Source of the DNA: a virus
IMG/VR virus record: IMGVR_UViG_3300007513_002281
Span: 1-64,000 of that record
Strand: one strand, 5' to 3'
Length of the DNA: 64,000 bases
Shown: positions 60,012-64,000 of the stretch, one piece after another
Position numbering within the stretch: the first letter of the stretch is position 1
Layout of the letters: each line of letters begins with the position of its first letter
The notes under the pieces: model-generated
What the model was told of the DNA's origin: nothing
Databases searched by the model: none
Seen by the model: only the letters and a program-made list of their open reading frames with translations
Made by a program: the position numbers and the translations under genes

Positions 60012-61028
60012 ATGAAAAAGAAAGCATTGGTGACAGGCGGCTGCGGATTTATTGGATCAAATCTATCAAAGAGTCTTGTAGAAGATGGGTGGACTGTTGA
60101 TATAGTCGATGACATGTCATCAGGAGATCTAAACCTTCTCTCAGGGACCAGCATGCGCGTTGTTCCTATTGATCTATTGAGAAACTATTTTGAATCCCCG
60201 GCAGCAGAAAAGAGAGAGACTGACCAGCTTTTAGTCATCCAGGGTGATTTCTCTCACCAAAATACGCTGACGCTAATCAGGGAGGGCAGATATGACGTTG
60301 TCTTTCACCAAGCAGCTATTCCAAGAGTTTCATTTTCTGTTGAGAATCCATCAGCTACGACAGATGTCAACGTAGCTTCTACAGTTAGATTGTTTGAAGC
60401 CTGCATAGACAATGTCAAGAGGATTGTTTGGGCATCTTCCTCTTCTGTTTACGGTGGAGCTGATGTCATGCCAACGCCGACTACTGCACCAAGAAATCCC
60501 AAGTCACCATATGCTTGGCAAAAATCTACCATAGAAGATCTATCTAAGATGTTTTGTAATCTTTATGATATCGATATCGTCTGTCTGCGCTATTTTAATG
60601 TCTTTGGTCCGGGACAGCTAGCTGGAAGCCCCTATTCCACAGCAGTTTCTGCTTGGTGTCACGCAATTAAGAATGATCTTCCCCTAAGAAGCGATGGAGA
60701 CGGAACACAAAGCCGTGATCTGTGCTACGTTGATAATGTTGTCAGTGCTAACATTCTTGCTGCTATTTCTGATACTGTTTTTTCCGGAAAGGCATACAAT
60801 GTTTGTTGTGGAGATAGAACAAGCAATCGTGAGATTCTGAACTTTTTAACTGAGAGATTTCCTGGTATAGATATAGAGGATGCCCCTTGGCGAACAGGAG
60901 ATGTCATGCACACACAAGGTGATTGGTCTGCAGCAAACATTGATTTTGGATATGAACCTTTGGTAAAGTTTTGGCAAGGGATAGAGAGAACATTAGAGTG
61001 GTGGGAATTAAAAGAAGATGAGTTATGA
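60012..61028 (+). CDS. NAD-dependent sugar-nucleotide epimerase/dehydratase
   Basis: 338 residues of the extended SDR family. Dinucleotide loop VTGGCGFIGSNL, Asp for the ribose (DIVDDMSSGD), active-site triad WASSSSVYGG with YAWQKST (YxxxK). This is the UDP-glucose 4-epimerase/dTDP-glucose dehydratase type; the sugar cannot be fixed from sequence. It makes a nucleotide sugar for host surface remodelling or, in this cluster, for glycosylating modified bases. GGAG precedes the ATG. It overlaps the next gene by 11 bases. Confidence 0.85.
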   Translation: MKKKALVTGGCGFIGSNLSKSLVEDGWTVDIVDDMSSGDLNLLSGTSMRVVPIDLLRNYFESPAAEKRETDQLLVIQGDFSHQNTLTLIREGRYDVVFHQAAIPRVSFSVENPSATTDVNVASTVRLFEACIDNVKRIVWASSSSVYGGADVMPTPTTAPRNPKSPYAWQKSTIEDLSKMFCNLYDIDIVCLRYFNVFGPGQLAGSPYSTAVSAWCHAIKNDLPLRSDGDGTQSRDLCYVDNVVSANILAAISDTVFSGKAYNVCCGDRTSNREILNFLTERFPGIDIEDAPWRTGDVMHTQGDWSAANIDFGYEPLVKFWQGIERTLEWWELKEDEL

Positions 61029-61446
61029 TACTAAAAAACATGTTAAGTCTTCATGGGTTTCAAGTGGAAACAATGGTCGGATTACTGAGAAACCCTGGGG
61101 ATATGAGACATCTTGGGCTGGATTCGATGGAATTCATGGAAAGACTCTTTTTATATGTGAGGGAAAGAGAACCAGCCTAAAGTATCACACATTAAAATCA
61201 GAGGTGCTTTTTGTTAGATCTGGTCGTGCTGAGGTTGAATTCGGAGATGAGCTTTCTTTAACAGACCCAGTGGGACATCCTTTTAAAAAGGAAACTGTAA
61301 CGCCAGGAAGCTGCTTACTAGCTCAAAGCGGATCACCCTATAGAATAAAAGCTTTAACAGATTGTGAGATAATAGAAATAGGAAATCACCTTAGTGACAA
61401 ACCTATTAGAATAGAGGATGACTATGGCAGAGCTAACTCAGAATAA
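61018..61446 (+). CDS. Cupin, mannose-6-phosphate isomerase/GMP-like
   Basis: 142 residues. EKPWGYETSW at the N terminus, KTLFICEGKRTSLKYHTLKS with a metal-binding His, EVLFVRSGRAEVEFG and PGSCLLAQSGSPYRIKA are the cupin barrel of the type II mannose-6-phosphate isomerase C-terminal domain. Works with the epimerase on a nucleotide sugar. Overlaps both neighbours. Confidence 0.75.
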   Translation: MSYDTKKHVKSSWVSSGNNGRITEKPWGYETSWAGFDGIHGKTLFICEGKRTSLKYHTLKSEVLFVRSGRAEVEFGDELSLTDPVGHPFKKETVTPGSCLLAQSGSPYRIKALTDCEIIEIGNHLSDKPIRIEDDYGRANSE

Positions 61447-62005
61447 AAGGCAACCTGAATTTATTATATTTACGGGTCCGATGTTCGGGTCTAAGACAAC
61501 TAAACTGCTGGCAGTTGTAGATAGATTTAGATATCAGAAAAGAAAGGTCTTTGCATTTAAGCCCAAGATGGACGACAGGTATTCAAATACTGAGATAGTT
61601 ACCCACTCTGGGGGAAAGATCGAAGCTGTCGGCATCAGCACGGGAAATGAGGTTATATCGTTTTTACAGGATCTAGATGAGATGCCAGATGTGATTGCTG
61701 TGGACGAAGCTTTTATGATAGATGACATTTCTGAAGTTTTAGTCTATCTATTCAGGGGCGGAATTACTATCGTTGTTTCTTCATTGCAGCTGTCAGCAAC
61801 AGGAAAGCCTTTTGAGGAGGTTAGGGATATGATGCCGTATGCTACAAAGATTGAAATCTGCCCAGCAGTTTGTACAATTTCAGGAGATGATGCATACTAT
61901 ACACATCGAAAGCTTGAAACTATTGATGAAATTATTGTTGGGGGCGAAGAGCTATATGAGCCTAGATGTTGGAAGTATCACAGTTTCTTTAATATAGAGG
62001 GATAA
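61424..62005 (+). CDS. tdk: Thymidine kinase (TK1 type)
   Basis: 193 residues; ATG at 61424 with GAGG 6 bases upstream. Walker B (VIAVDEAFMID) and zinc ligands (ICPAVC and EPRCWKYH) mark the TK1-like family. The P-loop is odd: GPMFGSKTT, where the family has GPMFSGKTT, so Gly and Ser are exchanged before the Lys. The lasso domain is retained. It phosphorylates thymidine or deoxyuridine for dNTP salvage. Start overlaps the cupin. Confidence 0.85.
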   Translation: MAELTQNKRQPEFIIFTGPMFGSKTTKLLAVVDRFRYQKRKVFAFKPKMDDRYSNTEIVTHSGGKIEAVGISTGNEVISFLQDLDEMPDVIAVDEAFMIDDISEVLVYLFRGGITIVVSSLQLSATGKPFEEVRDMMPYATKIEICPAVCTISGDDAYYTHRKLETIDEIIVGGEELYEPRCWKYHSFFNIEG

Positions 62006-62006
62006 T

Positions 62007-63044
62007 ATGACTCATGTTAAGCCAGGTAATGTTGACTGTGTAATATACCACGCTGATTGTACAGACGGTTTTGGTGCTGCATATTCTGCTTGGAAGCTAT
62101 TGGGAAATCGTTCTGAATATTACCCCTGTAAGCATGGAACAGCTCCGCCAGATATTAAAGGAAAGACAGTTGCTATTCTTGATTTTTCTTTTGATAATGC
62201 AACTATTAAAAAGATGATTAAAGATGCTGAAGGGCTTATAGTGATTGATCATCATAAATCTGCAATGGTCGAGCTTCATGATATATCTAACACTCACTTT
62301 GATATGACCAAGAGCGGTGCAATGCTAGCATGGGAATTCTTCCACCCCGGAAAAGAATCACCAAAGTTTATTCAATATATTCAAGATAGAGATCTCTGGA
62401 AATGGGAGCTTCCATATTCTAAAGAATTTGCTGCAGCTTTTGATATGGTTCCTTTTGAGTTTGAAGAATTTGAGAAGTTCGAGGATGACTCTGTGTTTGA
62501 TGATGCCATTAAGAGAGGATCGTATATACTGGCCTATAGTAAGACAGTTGTGAAGAAGGTTTGTGAAAAGGCAGTTTCTAGAAAGTACAAAGGAATGGAT
62601 GTTTTAATTGTTAATTCATCACACTGGATGTCTGAGATTGGTGCACGACTATCACCTGATTGTGACTTTGCTGTAATTTGGTACTATGATCATAATGATA
62701 GAATCAATAAGATAAGTCTTAGATCTTTTCATGATCATGTTGATGTTTCTGAGATTGCTAAGGATTTTGGAGGCGGCGGCCATAGAAAAGCTGGAGGCTT
62801 TCAAATAAGTGGAGAGCTTTGTGTCGATGATATATTTGACATTGAAGAAGAGCAAGAAGAAGACGTAGTTGACACTTCTCAGGTTAAGGAAGAGATTAAA
62901 AAGCTAAAAGAGGAGTTACAGGAGAAAGGCGGTGACGTCAAGGAAGAAGAATTTGAAAAGCTCGAAGAGCAGATAGAAAAGATTGCTAGTGGTAAATCTC
63001 TAGAAAGTGAAAATCACGATAGCCAGCAAGCAGAAGATAGATGA
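62007..63044 (+). CDS. DHH-DHHA1 phosphoesterase with acidic coiled-coil tail
   Basis: 345 residues. CVIYHADCTDGFGAAYSAWK, an ILDFSF strand, VIDHHKSAMV (DHH) and the DHHA1 motif GGGGHRKAGGF all appear in order. This is the nano-RNase/RecJ-related family that hydrolyses short oligonucleotides or pAp. The last 70 residues are an acidic coiled coil (EEIKKLKEELQEKGGDVKEE) absent from typical NrnA. It could recycle oligonucleotides from host DNA. The gene begins directly after tdk. Confidence 0.82.
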   Translation: MTHVKPGNVDCVIYHADCTDGFGAAYSAWKLLGNRSEYYPCKHGTAPPDIKGKTVAILDFSFDNATIKKMIKDAEGLIVIDHHKSAMVELHDISNTHFDMTKSGAMLAWEFFHPGKESPKFIQYIQDRDLWKWELPYSKEFAAAFDMVPFEFEEFEKFEDDSVFDDAIKRGSYILAYSKTVVKKVCEKAVSRKYKGMDVLIVNSSHWMSEIGARLSPDCDFAVIWYYDHNDRINKISLRSFHDHVDVSEIAKDFGGGGHRKAGGFQISGELCVDDIFDIEEEQEEDVVDTSQVKEEIKKLKEELQEKGGDVKEEEFEKLEEQIEKIASGKSLESENHDSQQAEDR

Positions 63045-63072
63045 GACCAGAATGGGATGATCACATAATAAA

Positions 63073-64000
63073 ATGAATGATGATAAATTAAAAGATATTT
63101 TAAGAATAGCAAGAGACTATGGGTTTTGTATTGTTCCTGATGACAATGAAGTTCTTGCTATTAATCATCACACTGTTGGAGGCAGTTTTAGCCAGAAACT
63201 AGGCTATCTTGAAATAGATCCAGTTTCATTTTTTTCATCATTACAAGTATTGGGCACTGTATCATCTTGTCTCGAAAAAAAGAAAGAAGTATTTATTCAT
63301 TCTCTACCTAGATCAGGAGGAAACCACCTACATGCCACACTTCATTATCATCCTGAAGTTTTTTGTCTTTCTGAAAGAGAAGATCCCAGAAACAATAGTG
63401 CACAAGATGTCTTTGGAAAATTTAGTCCTATAACATTCTATAAGATGATTAGCTCAAAATGTCTTGTCTGGAAAGTTACTGGTGTCAGAGATCCATCTTT
63501 GATTATTTACTTTGACAAAGTGTGTAAAGATCATGTTTCTATTTTTAATTTTAGGCACCCTTACTTGGTATTTTTATCAGCTAAGCGGGAAGAACTAAAG
63601 GGAAATAGCTCATATCACTGGCTCAAAGAAAGCTGGCCTAATCGTCCCAATTTGCTAAGCATAGTTTGTGATTATTTTAAAAATATAAAACAGTCACATT
63701 TAATCAATCCTGATCGAAAAATAACCTATCAAGAGATATGTGCTGCGCAGGCACTACAGCTAAGTCACATATCTTATGCAATAAATAGAGGAATTACTTC
63801 TACTATAGCATTTCATGAAGAATTGCTAGCTAATAAAGATAAAATGGAATCAATTTATAATACTCTAGGGCTAGCTTGTGACTCTCAGGTTTATTCTTTT
63901 AAAGCATTTATTAGTGATATGCAGGAGAAGAATAGTGATGACTATGATATCTCTGATGGACTTATAGGATTTGGAGGCTACAATCCCGAACGTAAGATTT
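63073..64000 (+). CDS. Second sulfotransferase-like protein, 3' end outside the window
   Basis: The frame is open from the ATG at 63073 to the window end (309 codons). VFIHSLPRSGGNHLHATLHY (about residues 75-95) is the PAPS P-loop of sulfotransferases (PRSGTT-like), and SIFNFRHPYLVFLSAKREEL fits the 3'-phosphate site. The N-terminal 70 residues (DYGFCIVPDDNEVLAINHHT) are not part of that fold. No strong ribosome site. Only the part within the window can be judged. Confidence 0.6.
   Translation, partial: MNDDKLKDILRIARDYGFCIVPDDNEVLAINHHTVGGSFSQKLGYLEIDPVSFFSSLQVLGTVSSCLEKKKEVFIHSLPRSGGNHLHATLHYHPEVFCLSEREDPRNNSAQDVFGKFSPITFYKMISSKCLVWKVTGVRDPSLIIYFDKVCKDHVSIFNFRHPYLVFLSAKREELKGNSSYHWLKESWPNRPNLLSIVCDYFKNIKQSHLINPDRKITYQEICAAQALQLSHISYAINRGITSTIAFHEELLANKDKMESIYNTLGLACDSQVYSFKAFISDMQEKNSDDYDISDGLIGFGGYNPERKI

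Noticed and set aside
1-64000. tRNA genes, CRISPR arrays, insertion sequences, attachment sites
   Set aside because: Gaps are short, no cloverleaf-like or regularly spaced repeats were seen, and no transposase or integrase motifs occur.

Overview
The window is a continuous stretch of a large, strictly lytic-looking tailed-phage genome: a contractile-tailed myovirus with a T4-like core, probably from a marine or other aquatic Gram-negative host. Support comes from two contractile tail sheath genes, a tube protein, a gp26/gp51-type tail chaperone pair, a tape measure and baseplate genes. These sit beside T4-like replication genes (gp32-like SSB, UvsX, DnaB-type helicase, a 5' nuclease). There are also many virion proteins carrying a short LRxxIREE-like peptide of a kind I associate with aquatic phages. 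The DNA is AT-rich and tightly packed. Most genes read on the + strand, several start with TTG or GTG, and no gene-free stretch exceeds 300 bases. I saw no integrase, tRNA, rRNA, IS element or CRISPR array. Capsid, portal and terminase genes must lie outside the window.

Layout. 1-3.3 kb: the end of an FtsZ/tubulin-like GTPase gene, a 2OG-Fe(II) oxygenase, and small virion-like proteins including an HExxH metallopeptidase. 3.3-24.1 kb: the neck/tail module (connector-like genes, two paralogous sheaths, tube, frameshifted chaperone, tape measure, baseplate and hub). 24.1-37.8 kb: replication and takeover (exonuclease-less family A polymerase, HD hydrolase, a large tagged virion protein, SSB, UvsX, 5' nuclease, helicase, class II ribonucleotide reductase, ClpP, endolysin, thioesterase, MBD4-like DNA glycosylase). 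37.8-46.6 kb: a secreted protein, a tagged virion protein, two fibre-like proteins and small structural or unknown genes. 46.6-64 kb: nucleotide metabolism and chaperones (LpxH-like phosphoesterase, all-alpha NTP pyrophosphatases, a pyrophosphatase/nucleotidase fusion, ThyX variant, two sulfotransferase-like proteins, nucleoside deoxyribosyltransferase, DnaJ, full-length DNA polymerase III alpha, a second metallopeptidase, a kinase-thymidylate synthase fusion, epimerase, cupin, thymidine kinase, DHH phosphoesterase).

How the genes fit together. A PHP-proofreading DnaE-type replicase works with UvsX, SSB and helicase. Pol A and the 5' nuclease look like a split DNA polymerase I. The most interesting inference is a cytosine-modification route. 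The gene at 59084-59989 fuses a P-loop nucleotide kinase to a thymidylate-synthase-fold domain that keeps the catalytic Cys but has Asp where TS has its dUMP-selecting Asn, as in T4 dCMP hydroxymethylase. All-alpha pyrophosphatases could supply dCMP, and an MBD4-like glycosylase could repair deaminated hydroxymethylcytosine. Two promoter classes are suggested: extended -10 sites (TGnTATAAT) before metabolic genes, and ATA[CG]TTAT before structural genes.
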